Of a stretch of DNA of 64,000 bases, positions 16,781 to 25,432 are shown piece after piece. Each line of letters begins with the position of its first letter. The stretch's first letter is position 1. The notes below the pieces were generated by a model. That model was given only the letters and a program-made list of their open reading frames with translations. It had not been told where the DNA came from and did not search any database. The translations under genes and the position numbers were made by a program. Source of the DNA: Oscillospiraceae bacterium (lineage in GTDB: Bacteria; Bacillota; Clostridia; Oscillospirales; Oscillospiraceae); the NCBI GenBank assembly GCA_017445875.1, contig JAFSRZ010000028.1:18058-82057 (forward strand). The letters are read 5' to 3'.

Positions 16781-17140
16781 ATGGCATGGATTGGGACGGC
16801 GGAGGAAATCCTGTACGAACTGGTACAGGTCTGCACAATGCTGATGGAACTGTTCGGTATTTGTGTACTAGTGTCCACGGCGGGGCGGTGCTTCTACCGG
16901 TGGCTTCGGAAACAGGGGGGAATCCGTCTGACACTGGCGCAGGGAATCGCCCTCGCGCTGGAATTTAAGATGGGCGGAGAGGTACTCCGTACGGTTGTCG
17001 TGCGCGAGTGGGCGGAACTGGGCATTCTGGGCGCGATTATCGTACTGCGCGGCGTGCTTACGTTCCTGATTCACTGGGAGATTAAGAACGAGGAAACCGC
17101 GTTGGAAAAAGAAAAAGCCGGACTGTACGCCGAAGTCTGA
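16781..17140 (+). CDS. DUF1622 family membrane protein
   Basis: This 119-residue protein has three hydrophobic segments (about residues 9-35, 51-72 and 78-101) and the family pattern [21 protein letters not shown] followed by a segment rich in [10 protein letters not shown]. The charged C-terminus ([11 protein letters not shown] region) should be cytoplasmic. The function of DUF1622 proteins is unknown to me. The ATG at 16781 was chosen over a TTG at 16775 because GGAGGG is 9 bases upstream. It lies 29 bases before the CoA-transferase gene and may be cotranscribed with it. Confidence 0.85.
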   Translation: MAWIGTAEEILYELVQVCTMLMELFGICVLVSTAGRCFYRWLRKQGGIRLTLAQGIALALEFKMGGEVLRTVVVREWAELGILGAIIVLRGVLTFLIHWEIKNEETALEKEKAGLYAEV

Positions 17141-17169
17141 CGCGCAACAACACAACAGGAGGAATCACA

Positions 17170-18516
17170 ATGAGTTATCAGGAAGAATACAAGCGTAAAC
17201 TCACAACCGCCGAGGAGGCTGTAAAAACAGTCAAGAGCGGCGACTGGGTTGACTATGGCTGGTGTGTCTGCACGGCGCGTAAACTCGACGAGGCGCTTGC
17301 CAAACGCTGGGAGGAGTTGACAGATGTCAAAATCCGCGGCGGGATTCTGTTGCACCGTCCGGCGGTGTTCGATGTCCCGAACGCGCCGGAACACTTTGTC
17401 TTTAACTCGTGGCACATGTCGGGCGTCGAGCGGAAGGCCATCAACGAGGGTCTGGCGTACTATATCCCTATGCGTTATTCGGAATTGCCCGGCTTCTACC
17501 GGAACGAAATCGGCTCTCTTGACGTTGCCATGTTCCAAGTCGCCCCCATGGACGAACACGGCTATTTTAACTTCGGCCCCGGCGGGTCTCACCTGCAAGC
17601 CGTGTGTGAAGTCGCCAAAAAAATCATCGTGGAAGTCAATCAAAATGTACCGGTATGTCTGGGCGGCTTCGAGCACTGCGTACACATCGACGACGTGGAC
17701 ATGATTGTAGAGGGCGACAACCCGCCCATGGAGGAACTCGGCGGCGCGACGATTCCCTCTGAAATCGACCTCGCGGTAGCGAATTTAGTATTGCCCGAAA
17801 TCCCCAACGGCGCGTGTCTGCAACTGGGCATTGGCTCCATGCCGAACACCATCGGCAAACTGATTGCCGAGTCCGACTTGAAAGATTTGGGCGTCCATAC
17901 GGAAATGTACGTCGACGGCTTTGTAGACATGGCCGCCGCCGGGAAACTGACCGGCAAGTGTAAGCCGTTTGACAAGGGGCGTCAGGTCTACGCCTTCGCC
18001 GCCGGTACTAAGAAACTCTACGACTATCTGCACAATAACCCCGCCTGTATGGCGGCTCCCGTGGATTACGTCAACAGTATCGCCCGCGTACAGCAGATTG
18101 ACAACTTTATTTCGATTAACGGCGCGGTGGATGTGGACTTGTACGGGCAGGTCTCGTCGGAATCCAGCGGCACGAAACACATTTCCGGCGCGGGCGGACA
18201 GCAGGATTTTGTCATGGGCGCGTATCTGTCCAAGGGCGGCAAGAGTTTTATTTGCATGTCGTCCGCCGTCAAGGACAAGAAAACGGGCGAACTCCGTTCG
18301 AGAATCCGCCCCACGCTTCTTGACGGTTCCATTGTCACGGCGACGCGGAGCAATCTGCAATATCTTGTCACGGAGTACGGCAAATTCAGCGTCAAGGGAA
18401 AGTCGACATGGGAACGGGCGGAAGGCATTATTTCCCTTGCCCACCCGCAGTTCCGCGACGAACTGATTGCCGCCGCTGAGAAAATGCACATCTGGCGGCG
18501 TTCCAACAAGCGTTAA
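17170..18516 (+). CDS. Butyryl-CoA:acetate CoA-transferase family protein
   Basis: This 448-residue class I CoA-transferase resembles butyryl-CoA:acetate and 4-hydroxybutyrate CoA-transferases. The catalytic Glu is in LGVHTEMY (Glu245), and the glycine loop GAGGQQDF lies at about 340-347; LGIGSMPN is also typical. It would form butyrate from butyryl-CoA with acetate as acceptor, the final step in many gut butyrate producers. Substrate choice between butyryl- and 4-hydroxybutyryl-CoA cannot be settled by eye. The ATG follows CAGGAGGAATCACA. Together with Rnf it suggests a fermentative anaerobe. Confidence 0.88.
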   Translation: MSYQEEYKRKLTTAEEAVKTVKSGDWVDYGWCVCTARKLDEALAKRWEELTDVKIRGGILLHRPAVFDVPNAPEHFVFNSWHMSGVERKAINEGLAYYIPMRYSELPGFYRNEIGSLDVAMFQVAPMDEHGYFNFGPGGSHLQAVCEVAKKIIVEVNQNVPVCLGGFEHCVHIDDVDMIVEGDNPPMEELGGATIPSEIDLAVANLVLPEIPNGACLQLGIGSMPNTIGKLIAESDLKDLGVHTEMYVDGFVDMAAAGKLTGKCKPFDKGRQVYAFAAGTKKLYDYLHNNPACMAAPVDYVNSIARVQQIDNFISINGAVDVDLYGQVSSESSGTKHISGAGGQQDFVMGAYLSKGGKSFICMSSAVKDKKTGELRSRIRPTLLDGSIVTATRSNLQYLVTEYGKFSVKGKSTWERAEGIISLAHPQFRDELIAAAEKMHIWRRSNKR

Positions 18517-18533
18517 ACGCGCCTCTTACGATT

Positions 18534-18580
18534 ACGGAAAGCGTATCTGTGTTATCGAAAAACGCGGATACGCTTTCCGT
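18534..18580 (+). terminator. Hairpin after the CoA-transferase gene
   Basis: ACGGAAAGCGTATC (18534-18547) and GATACGCTTTCCGT (18567-18580) form a perfect 14-bp stem with a 19-base loop. There is no T-run directly after it. Confidence 0.6.
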
Positions 18581-18721
18581 TATCACGGGAAACAATGTCC
18601 GAACCCGCGCTTTGTGATAAGTGTAAACAGGTAACTTGTTTACTTGCGAAAGCGGAAAAGAACACAGACACGCTTTTCATAATCACGGGAGATAGAGTTA
18701 AAATCCGCACTTTCCCATTAT
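18565..18721. repeat. Two degenerate direct repeats in the gap before carD
   Basis: The 386-base gap 18517-18902 contains no gene. Two related segments of about 55 bases, 18567-18621 and 18666-18721, share GA(T/C)ACGCTTT, ATCACGGGA and CCGC(G/A)CTTT at matching spacings. Each is flanked on its left by a complementary GAAAGCG or GAAAAG arm, so each copy begins with a hairpin. No open reading frame or known RNA family was recognised here. Confidence 0.5.
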
Positions 18722-18732
18722 GAAAACCGCTT

Positions 18733-18768
18733 GACAGACGGGTTTTTCCCGTTTGTCATTATTTTTTA
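18733..18768 (+). terminator. T-tailed terminator upstream of carD promoter
   Basis: GACAGACGGG (18733-18742) and CCCGTTTGTC (18748-18757) pair with one mismatch around five T, followed by ATTATTTTTTA. This is the best terminator for the CoA-transferase transcript, or for a small RNA transcribed from the repeats just upstream. Confidence 0.75.
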
Positions 18769-18789
18769 CAAATTTTCCGAAAATGACTC

Positions 18790-18834
18790 TTGTAATTTTG
18801 ACTATGCCGTGTTATAATCCTATCGTACGATAGG
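18790..18834 (+). promoter_or_regulatory. carD promoter with a palindrome at the start site
   Basis: TTGTAA (18790-18795), 17-base spacer, and a perfect TATAAT (18813-18818) are followed immediately by the 16-bp perfect palindrome CCTATCGTACGATAGG (18819-18834), which covers the expected transcription start. It could be a repressor operator or a 5' hairpin protecting the mRNA. Confidence 0.7.
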
Positions 18835-18902
18835 AAATTCCGGAAACGGAGACGGCGGGACGATAACCCGCCAAGGCAGTTTAGAGAGGAGGTCACACCG
18901 CT

Positions 18903-19388
18903 ATGTTCAGCATTGGGGACTACGTCGTGCATCCCCTGCACGGCGCCGGACAGATTGAAGACATTGTGGAAGAGAAGGTCGCCGGCGTCAAAAAGAAATA
19001 CTACGTGTTTAACATGCCGGCTGGCAGTCTCGTGCTGAAGATTCCCACTTCCAGCGCCGGGACTGTTGGAATCCGAAACGTTATCACGGAGAGCGAGGCC
19101 GACGAACTCATGGAGGCTATCCCGGACTTGACCGTCGAGGCCAATTCCAACTGGAACAAGCGCTATCAGGAGAACTTGAACCGCTTGAAAAGCGGGGACT
19201 TGTACGAGGTGGCGAAAGTCATTAAGTCGCTCGTACAGCGGGAAAGCCAGCGGGGACTGTCCACCGGGGAGCGGAAAATGCTCTACAACGCAAAGCAGAT
19301 TATCATTTCGGAAATCGTGGTAGCCAAGCGGGGCGAATATCAGGACGTGGAAAACGTACTCATGGACGCCATGCGGAAAGACCACTAA
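18903..19388 (+). CDS. CarD/CdnL-like transcriptional regulator
   Basis: This 161-residue protein starts with the RNA-polymerase-interacting Tudor-like domain (MFSIGDYVVHPLHGAGQIEDI, about residues 1-60), followed by a helical C-terminal domain with NWNKRYQENLNRLKSGDLYEV. CarD-like proteins bind the RNA polymerase beta subunit and tune promoter opening. The ATG follows GAGAGGAGGTCACACCGCT. The gene leads into ispD and ispF, an arrangement found in several Firmicutes. Its own promoter carries a palindrome at the start site. Confidence 0.9.
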   Translation: MFSIGDYVVHPLHGAGQIEDIVEEKVAGVKKKYYVFNMPAGSLVLKIPTSSAGTVGIRNVITESEADELMEAIPDLTVEANSNWNKRYQENLNRLKSGDLYEVAKVIKSLVQRESQRGLSTGERKMLYNAKQIIISEIVVAKRGEYQDVENVLMDAMRKDH

Positions 19389-19406
19389 GCCAACGGAGGA
19401 ATCAGC

Positions 19407-20126
19407 GTGTTTCGACTGTTCAGAAAGAAGCGTCCGAAGTGTACGGCGTTAGTCCCGGCGGCGGGAAGCGCCCAGCGCATGAACGGCGTAAACAAACTGT
19501 TTCTGCCCCTCTGCGGCGTGCCGGTACTCGTGCGGACGCTGACATCTCTGCAACTGTCCCGCCGCGTCGATGAAATCATTGTCGCCACGCGGGAACAGGA
19601 CGTTGAGGAGGTGTCCCGCCTCTGTAAAGAGTACGCCGTCACGAAGTGCAAAAAGGTCATCATCGGCGGCGCGACGCGGGAAGCGTCGGTCATGTGTGCC
19701 GCCATGGAGGCCAGACGCGACGCAATGCTGTTAGCCGTCCACGACGGGGCGCGCCCGCTCGTGACGCCCGATTTGATAGACCGTACCATAGAGGCGGCGG
19801 AACGTTACGGTGCTGTGGCTCCCGCGTTGCCGCTCAAAGACACCATTAAACGTGTCAAAGAGGGCGGGGAAGTCGGTCGTACCCTGAAACGGGACACGCT
19901 CCGGGCTGTCCAGACGCCGCAGGTTTTCGACGCCGACCTCCTGAAAGCGTCCCTGCACGCGGCGTTCGAGGCGGGCGCGGAACTCACCGACGACTGTTCC
20001 GCCGTCGAGCGTATGGGAAAAGTCGTGTTCCTGATTGACGGCGAGGAGGAGAATTTGAAAATCACAACTCCCGTCGATATGCTCTTTGCCGAAGCGGTGC
20101 TTAAGAAACGGATGGGCGGTTCATGA
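19407..20126 (+). CDS. ispD: 2-C-methyl-D-erythritol 4-phosphate cytidylyltransferase
   Basis: This 239-residue protein uses a GTG start after CGGAGGAATCAGC. It has the nucleotidyltransferase motif [17 protein letters not shown], the segment VHDGARPLV and the late TDDCSAVE, as expected for IspD, which makes CDP-methylerythritol in the non-mevalonate isoprenoid pathway. A basic N-terminal extension ([11 protein letters not shown]) precedes the domain. The stop overlaps the ispF start as ATGA, so the two enzymes are coupled. Confidence 0.95.
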   Translation: MFRLFRKKRPKCTALVPAAGSAQRMNGVNKLFLPLCGVPVLVRTLTSLQLSRRVDEIIVATREQDVEEVSRLCKEYAVTKCKKVIIGGATREASVMCAAMEARRDAMLLAVHDGARPLVTPDLIDRTIEAAERYGAVAPALPLKDTIKRVKEGGEVGRTLKRDTLRAVQTPQVFDADLLKASLHAAFEAGAELTDDCSAVERMGKVVFLIDGEEENLKITTPVDMLFAEAVLKKRMGGS

Positions 20127-20611
20127 CTAATCTTAGAATCGGACACGGCTATGACGTACATCGTGTGGTAACGGGGCGTCCGCTGGTACTCGGCGGCGTG
20201 ACAGTCCCTTGGGACAGAGGCTTGTTAGGCCATTCCGACGCCGACGTGCTGACACACGCCGTCATGGACGCGCTCTGCGGGGCGTCACACTTGGGCGACA
20301 TCGGACGCCTGTTTCCCGACACCGACCCGCGTTACGCCGGTATCAGCAGTCTTGTACTGTTGCGGGATGTGCGCGACCGTCTGCGGGAACGCGGCTTTGT
20401 GGTGGTCAACGTCGACGCCACGGTGATTGCACAGGCTCCGAAGCTGTCACCGTACCGGGAGGCCATGGAAGGCGCGATTTCGGAGGCGTTAGAAATCCCG
20501 CCGGAACGCGTCAATATCAAAGCCACGACGGAAGAACGCCTCGGTTTCACCGGCGACGGCTCAGGAATCGCCGCGCATGCCGTCGCGTTGCTCGAACAAA
20601 CAGCACTGTAA
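20123..20611 (+). CDS. ispF: 2-C-methyl-D-erythritol 2,4-cyclodiphosphate synthase
   Basis: This 162-residue protein has the complete IspF signature: [10 protein letters not shown] (zinc ligands Asp and His), [13 protein letters not shown], the glycine/aspartate segment [12 protein letters not shown], and the C-terminal [21 protein letters not shown]. It forms the cyclic diphosphate in the methylerythritol pathway and normally works as a trimer. It overlaps ispD by four bases, and IspE must be encoded elsewhere. Confidence 0.97.
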   Translation: MTNLRIGHGYDVHRVVTGRPLVLGGVTVPWDRGLLGHSDADVLTHAVMDALCGASHLGDIGRLFPDTDPRYAGISSLVLLRDVRDRLRERGFVVVNVDATVIAQAPKLSPYREAMEGAISEALEIPPERVNIKATTEERLGFTGDGSGIAAHAVALLEQTAL

Positions 20612-20648
20612 ATCGTTACACAGTTCCTTTTCATCAGGAAACTTTAGA

Positions 20649-20689
20649 AAAATGACGCGTCCGGCTCAACCGGAACGCGTCATTTTTTT
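20649..20689. terminator. Strong bidirectional terminator between ispF and copA
   Basis: AAATGACGCGT and ACGCGTCATTT, with inner CCGG/CCGG pairing around CTCAA, form a long stem. A run of seven T follows on + and five T on -. It serves the two convergent transcripts. Confidence 0.9.
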
Positions 20690-20692
20690 GGG

Positions 20693-23314
20693 TCACTGAA
20701 TGCCGACTACCTTGTAGTCCTGCGCTTCCACGGCCTGTTGCAGTACGGCGTCGTCGACGTGCGCGGAGAGCGTGACAACCGCCGTGCCGCTGTCGTGACT
20801 GACGACCGCCTTTTCCACTTCCGGCAACGCTTCCAGCGCCTTCTTTACGCGTGCCTCGCAGTGTTCGCACATCATGCCTTCAATGCGCATGGTCTTTCCC
20901 ATAGCTGATTCCTCCCTTTTGATTTCTGCCGGGGAAACTCCCACTAACGGACTGATTTCCGCCGGGGAAACTCCCTCTGACGGACTGATTTCCACAGGGG
21001 ACATTGCCCCGGACTGTGCTTTTCTGACGGGCTTGTCGTGCCGACTGTCCCGCATGTTGAACAGATTCAGGCGCAGGGCGTTCGAGACAACACAAAAACT
21101 GCTCAAACTCATTGCCGCCGCGCCGAACATCGGATGAAGCGTCACGCCAAACGGTATAAACGCGCCCGCCGCTAACGGAATACCGACGGCGTTGTAAAAG
21201 AACGCCCAGAACAGATTTTCATGAATATTCCGCAGTGTGGCGCGGCTCAGGCGAATGGCGGCGGGAACGTCCAAGAGACTGTTTTTCATCAGCACCACGT
21301 CGGCGGCGTCAAGGGCGACATCTGTTCCGGCACCGATTGCGATTCCGGTATCGGCACGGGTGAGCGCGGGGGCGTCGTTGATTCCGTCGCCGACCATGGC
21401 TACGCGTCCCTGTTCTTTCAAGCGCCGGATTACCGCTTCCTTGCCGTCGGGCAGTACGCCCGCGATTACCTCGTCAACGCCCGTCTGCTTTCCGATTGCG
21501 TCGGCGGTACGCTGATTGTCGCCCGTCAGCATGACGACGCGGATACCCATGTTTTGCAGTTCCCGTATGGCTTGCGGACTGTCCGGTTTTATCACGTCGG
21601 CAACGGCGATAACGCCCAGCGCTTTTCCGTCGCGGCTGAAATACAGCGGCGTCTTTCCGTCACCGGATAACGTTTCGGCACGGGCTTTCAAAGCCGCGTC
21701 CGCGCCGGATAACGTTTTCAAAGCCGCGTCCGCGCCGGTTACAAATTCCGCGTTGCCGCCGCGCAGGGGTACGCCGTCCAGAACGGCGGTCAGACCCTTT
21801 CCGGGGATAATCTGAAAGTCCGTGACTTCCGGCACGGAAAGATTTCTCTCCCGCGCCGCCTGTAGTACGGCTTTCGATAACGGGTGTTCGCTATACTGTT
21901 CCAGCGCGGCGGCATAGCGTAAGAGTTCCGTTTCCTCCACGCCGTCCGCGGGCAGAAAGTCCGTAACACGCGGTTCCCCCTCCGTGACGGTTCCGGTTTT
22001 GTCGAGCGCGACAATCTCCACGCGTCCGGCGGATTCCAGCGCGGCGGCGGTCTTGAATAAGACGCCGTTTTTCGCGCCCATGCCGTTGCCCACCATAATG
22101 GCGACGGGCGTCGCCAGTCCCAGCGCACACGGACAGCTAATCACCAGTACGGAAATCCCACGCGCCAGCGCGAAACCGGCTTCACGACCCAAAACAAGCC
22201 AAATCAACGTTGTTACGACGGCAATACCAATCACCGTCGGCACAAAGATTCCGGAAATCTTATCGGCGATACGGGCGACAGGGGCTTTTGTGGCGGCGGC
22301 GTCCGACACCATGCGGATAATTTGCGACAGCGTGGTATTCTCCCCGACACGCGTGGCGCGACATTTCAGGAACCCCGAACGGTTGACAGTAGCGGCGGAG
22401 ACGCTATCGCCGGGAACTTTGTCCACGGGGATACTCTCGCCCGTCAGCGCGGCCTCGTCCACGGCACCGCCGCCCTCTGTCACAACGCCGTCCACGGGGA
22501 TATGTTCCCCCGGACGCACGGTAAATATGTCCCCGGTTTGCACCTGTTCAATGGGGACTTCCGTTTCGACGCCGTTCCGCACAACAACCGCTGTCTGCGG
22601 GGAAAGTTTCATCAGACTTTTCAGCGCGTCGGTGGTACGGCCTTTTGACCGCGCTTCCAGCATTTTGCCGACTGTGATGAGTGTCAGAATCATGGCGGCG
22701 GATTCAAAGTAAAATTCGTTCATCCAGCCCTCGACCGCTGTCATGTCTCCGCGAACCTGCGCGGCGGTCATGGCGAACAGCGCGAATGTACTGTAGACAA
22801 ACGCGGCGGCGGAACCCATGGAAACTAACGTATCCATATTCGGCGCGCCGTGCGACAGACTTTGAAAGCCGCTGATGAAAAATTTCTGGTTAATCACCAT
22901 CACAATGACGGCTAAAAGCAGTTGCGTAAGACCCATGGCGACATGATTTCCGTCGTAGAACGCCGGGAGCGGCCAGCCCCACATATGATGTCCCATGGAG
23001 ACATACATCAGCGCGGCGAGAAAGCCCAGCGACCAGCAGAGACGGCGTTTCAAACGGGGCGTCTCCTTATCCTCCAGCGCGGCTTCCTCCTCCGACAGCG
23101 TGACGACCTTCGCCGCGCCTTTGCGCGACGCGCCATACCCGGCGTTTTCGACGGCGCGGATAATGGCTTCCGGGGCGGCGTCGCCCTCCACGCCCATGGC
23201 GTTTGTCAGCAGACTGACCGAAACGCAGGTCACGCCCGGCACGGCGGACACCGCTTTCTCGACGCGTGCACTGCACGCCGCGCAACTCATGCCCGTGACG
23301 TTGTACTGCTCCAA
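20693..23314 (-). CDS. copA: Copper-exporting P-type ATPase with fused C-terminal CopZ-like domain
   Basis: This 873-residue P1B-ATPase has an N-terminal metal-binding domain with GMSCAAC (about residues 8-14), the metal-site motif SCPCALGLATP, the phosphorylation motif DKTGTVTEGEP and the hinge GDGINDAPAL. It should export Cu(I). After the last helices, where CopA proteins normally end, there is a repeat linker (SPxEIS units) and a second heavy-metal domain MRIEGMMCEHC of about 69 residues that looks like a CopZ chaperone. That domain has its own Shine-Dalgarno and ATG at 20902. The best main start is a TTG at 23314 after AGGAGAGTGAAATT. No copper-sensing regulator gene is adjacent. Confidence 0.95.
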   Translation of the reverse strand: MEQYNVTGMSCAACSARVEKAVSAVPGVTCVSVSLLTNAMGVEGDAAPEAIIRAVENAGYGASRKGAAKVVTLSEEEAALEDKETPRLKRRLCWSLGFLAALMYVSMGHHMWGWPLPAFYDGNHVAMGLTQLLLAVIVMVINQKFFISGFQSLSHGAPNMDTLVSMGSAAAFVYSTFALFAMTAAQVRGDMTAVEGWMNEFYFESAAMILTLITVGKMLEARSKGRTTDALKSLMKLSPQTAVVVRNGVETEVPIEQVQTGDIFTVRPGEHIPVDGVVTEGGGAVDEAALTGESIPVDKVPGDSVSAATVNRSGFLKCRATRVGENTTLSQIIRMVSDAAATKAPVARIADKISGIFVPTVIGIAVVTTLIWLVLGREAGFALARGISVLVISCPCALGLATPVAIMVGNGMGAKNGVLFKTAAALESAGRVEIVALDKTGTVTEGEPRVTDFLPADGVEETELLRYAAALEQYSEHPLSKAVLQAARERNLSVPEVTDFQIIPGKGLTAVLDGVPLRGGNAEFVTGADAALKTLSGADAALKARAETLSGDGKTPLYFSRDGKALGVIAVADVIKPDSPQAIRELQNMGIRVVMLTGDNQRTADAIGKQTGVDEVIAGVLPDGKEAVIRRLKEQGRVAMVGDGINDAPALTRADTGIAIGAGTDVALDAADVVLMKNSLLDVPAAIRLSRATLRNIHENLFWAFFYNAVGIPLAAGAFIPFGVTLHPMFGAAAMSLSSFCVVSNALRLNLFNMRDSRHDKPVRKAQSGAMSPVEISPSEGVSPAEISPLVGVSPAEIKREESAMGKTMRIEGMMCEHCEARVKKALEALPEVEKAVVSHDSGTAVVTLSAHVDDAVLQQAVEAQDYKVVGIQ
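20900..20916 (-). promoter_or_regulatory. Internal Shine-Dalgarno and ATG inside copA for a free CopZ-like protein
   Basis: On the minus strand AAAAGGGAGG (GGGAGG at 20911-20916) is followed by an 8-base spacer and ATG (20900-20902) in the copA frame. Translation from here would give a 69-residue protein (MGKTMRIEGMMCEHC...) of normal CopZ length, ending at the copA stop (20693). This suggests a copZ gene joined in frame to copA that may still be translated independently. Confidence 0.6.
20922..21016 (-). repeat. 33-bp tandem repeat in the copA linker
   Basis: Two full 33-bp units (20922-20954, 20955-20987) and a diverged third encode the ISPxxGVSPAE linker between the ATPase core and the CopZ-like domain. 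The repeat is in frame and lies exactly at the fusion joint. Confidence 0.8.
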
Positions 23315-23384
23315 AATTTCACTCTCCTGTCATAGTTTCACTGCGCGTCACAACTTCTCAGCCGGACTTTATAGACTGACCGCT

Positions 23385-23413
23385 ATTATAGCGCGTGTTG
23401 CCACACAATACAA
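23385..23413 (-). promoter_or_regulatory. Promoter of copA
   Basis: On the minus strand TTGTAT (23408-23413), 17-base spacer, perfect TATAAT (23385-23390), about 70 bases before the copA start. Confidence 0.65.
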
Positions 23414-23468
23414 GCCCGTGACAAGAGAAGTCGACAACAAAATGACGCCGGTAAAAATAAAATTTCTC

Positions 23469-23497
23469 TTGACAAACGCGGGATTTTGCGCTATGCT
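23469..23497 (+). promoter_or_regulatory. Promoter of the leucine operon
   Basis: A perfect TTGACA (23469-23474), 17-base spacer, TATGCT (23492-23497), directly upstream of the T-box leader. Confidence 0.8.
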
Positions 23498-23793
23498 GTC
23501 ACTCATCATCACGAAAACGCGTGGACGGGGAAAGAGCCGCATACAGAAGTTTCAGAGAGCCGCCGGGAGCTGTGAGGCGGTACGGAGTATGTCGGCGTCA
23601 CTGGCCCCTGAGCGGTTCCGCTGAGACGGCACGCCGTGCCGGTTAGGCGGAAACGGGTTTCCTCACCGTTACCAGAGAGGCGGGATTCAGCCGGATTCCG
23701 GGAGCGGACAGGCGAAGCCTGTCAAAAAGAGTGGTACCGCGGGGGACTTTGTACGCCTTCCGTCTCTTTATACGGAGACGGAGGGCGTTTTGT
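23498..23793 (+). ncRNA. T-box riboswitch leader of leuA
   Basis: The leader contains the Stem I element AGAGAGCCGCCGGGAGCTGTGAGGC-like segment (split here: AGAGAGCC at about 23553, GCTGTGAGG after it), then the T-box core GTGGTACCGCG at 23732-23742, and a terminator formed by CGCCTTCCGTCTC and GGAGACGGAGGGCG (23755-23788) followed by TTTT. The T-box bulge TGGT would pair with an ACCA tRNA end. A CUG in the presumed specifier region would fit leucine, but I could not fix the specifier loop with certainty. Uncharged tRNA should favour the antiterminator and switch on the operon. Confidence 0.88.
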
Positions 23794-23827
23794 CAGTCCG
23801 CAAAACCTGAATTTGGGAGGAGTTTTT

Positions 23828-25411
23828 ATGAAACGCGTAAAGATTTTTGATACCACGCTCCGCGACGGGGAACAGTCGCCGGGTTGCAGTATGAATCTGC
23901 CCGAAAAAATCGAAATGGCGAAGCAGTTGGAAAAACTGGGCGTCGACATCATAGAGGCCGGTTTCGCTATCGCGTCCCCGATGGACTTCAAGAGCGTGGA
24001 GGCGATTTCCGCCGCCGTGGAAAATTGTACCGTGGCAAGTCTCGCCCGCTGTACCAAAGGCGACATTGACGCCGCGTGGAACGCCGTCAAGGGCGCGAAA
24101 CATCCCCGGATTCACGTCTTTCTCGCCACCAGTGATATCCACATGCAGTACAAACTCAAAATGACGCGGGAACAGGTCTTGAAACGTATCAGCGATATGA
24201 CCGCGTACGCGAAAAGTTTCTGTGACGATATCGAGTTCTCCGCCGAGGACGCGTCACGCTCCGACTGGGCGTTTCTCGCGCAGTGCTACACCAACGCCGT
24301 CCGCGCCGGTGCCACAACGTTAAACGTGCCGGACACTGTCGGCTACTCCATGCCGCAGGAAATGGCCGCGCTGATAACGTATCTCCGCGAACACGTGGAG
24401 GGTATCGAGAACACGGACATTTCCGTACACTGTCACGATGATTTGGGGCTTGCGGTCGCCAACTCGCTTGCCAGCATTCAGGCGGGCGCGACACAGGTGG
24501 AATGTACCGTCAACGGAATCGGCGAACGCGCCGGGAATGCCAGTCTGGAAGAACTCGTGATGAATCTCCGCGTACGCAAGGACATTTACGACGCCGATAC
24601 CGGCGTCAACACGAAACAGATTTACCGGAGCAGTAAACTTTTGAGTAACATTACGGGCGTGGCAATCGCGCCGAGCAAGTCCATTGTCGGGGCGAACGCC
24701 TTCGCGCATGAATCGGGCATTCATCAGCACGGCGTAATTTCCAACGCGCAGACGTACGAAATTATGAAGTCAACGGATGTCGGCATTCCGCAGAATACGA
24801 TGGTTCTGGGCAAGCACTCCGGCAAGCACGCCCTCCGCGAGAAACTCATCTCCATGGGCTACGACCTCGACGACGCCACGCTTGAAAATATCTTTGTACG
24901 CTTCAAAGACCTCGCCGACAAGAAAAAGAACATCACCGGCTCTGACTTGGAAGCGCTGGTCTTGCAGGGACAGAACGTCACCCGCACGGGCGGCTCGTGT
25001 CATTTGGTCAGCCACGTTATCAACGCCGGAAAGGGCATGCCCAATACGGCCTATGTCAAACTCGAACGCGACGGGGAGGAACTGGAAGAAGTCGCTATCG
25101 GTTCCGGCCCCCTCGACGCCGCTTTCAAAGCCGTCGACCGTATGTTAAACATGGATGTCCGTCTCGACAGCTACGGTATCACGGCGCTGACTGACGGGGA
25201 GGACGCTATCGGGGAGGCCATTGTGAAAGTGTCCGTCGGCGACAGTGAAAGCTATACCGGGACGGGACTTTCCACGGACATTATTGAATCGTCCATTCGT
25301 GCGTACGTCAACGGAATCAACAAACTGATTGAGTCCGGGAACATTTCCTCGACCGCGACCGCCCTGCCCACCGACTGGGGCGAATATGTCTTTGCAAGCG
25401 ACGTGTATTGA
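23828..25411 (+). CDS. leuA: 2-isopropylmalate synthase
   Basis: This 527-residue enzyme condenses acetyl-CoA and 2-oxoisovalerate in the first committed step of leucine synthesis. The N-terminal TIM barrel has FDTTLRDGEQSPG and later HCHDDLGLAVANSLA; VNGIGERAGNASLEE and HESGIHQHGV are also diagnostic. The C-terminal 130 residues form the regulatory domain that binds leucine. The ATG at 23828 follows GGGAGGAGTTTTT; the frame is open further upstream but only through the T-box. It is the first gene of the operon. Confidence 0.97.
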   Translation: MKRVKIFDTTLRDGEQSPGCSMNLPEKIEMAKQLEKLGVDIIEAGFAIASPMDFKSVEAISAAVENCTVASLARCTKGDIDAAWNAVKGAKHPRIHVFLATSDIHMQYKLKMTREQVLKRISDMTAYAKSFCDDIEFSAEDASRSDWAFLAQCYTNAVRAGATTLNVPDTVGYSMPQEMAALITYLREHVEGIENTDISVHCHDDLGLAVANSLASIQAGATQVECTVNGIGERAGNASLEELVMNLRVRKDIYDADTGVNTKQIYRSSKLLSNITGVAIAPSKSIVGANAFAHESGIHQHGVISNAQTYEIMKSTDVGIPQNTMVLGKHSGKHALREKLISMGYDLDDATLENIFVRFKDLADKKKNITGSDLEALVLQGQNVTRTGGSCHLVSHVINAGKGMPNTAYVKLERDGEELEEVAIGSGPLDAAFKAVDRMLNMDVRLDSYGITALTDGEDAIGEAIVKVSVGDSESYTGTGLSTDIIESSIRAYVNGINKLIESGNISSTATALPTDWGEYVFASDVY

Positions 25412-25432
25412 TTACGAGAAAGGGGAACACGT

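Noticed and set aside
20693-20902. Separate copZ gene as an independent CDS
   Set aside because: The frame is continuous with copA, so it is reported as a fused domain with an internal start rather than as a separate gene.
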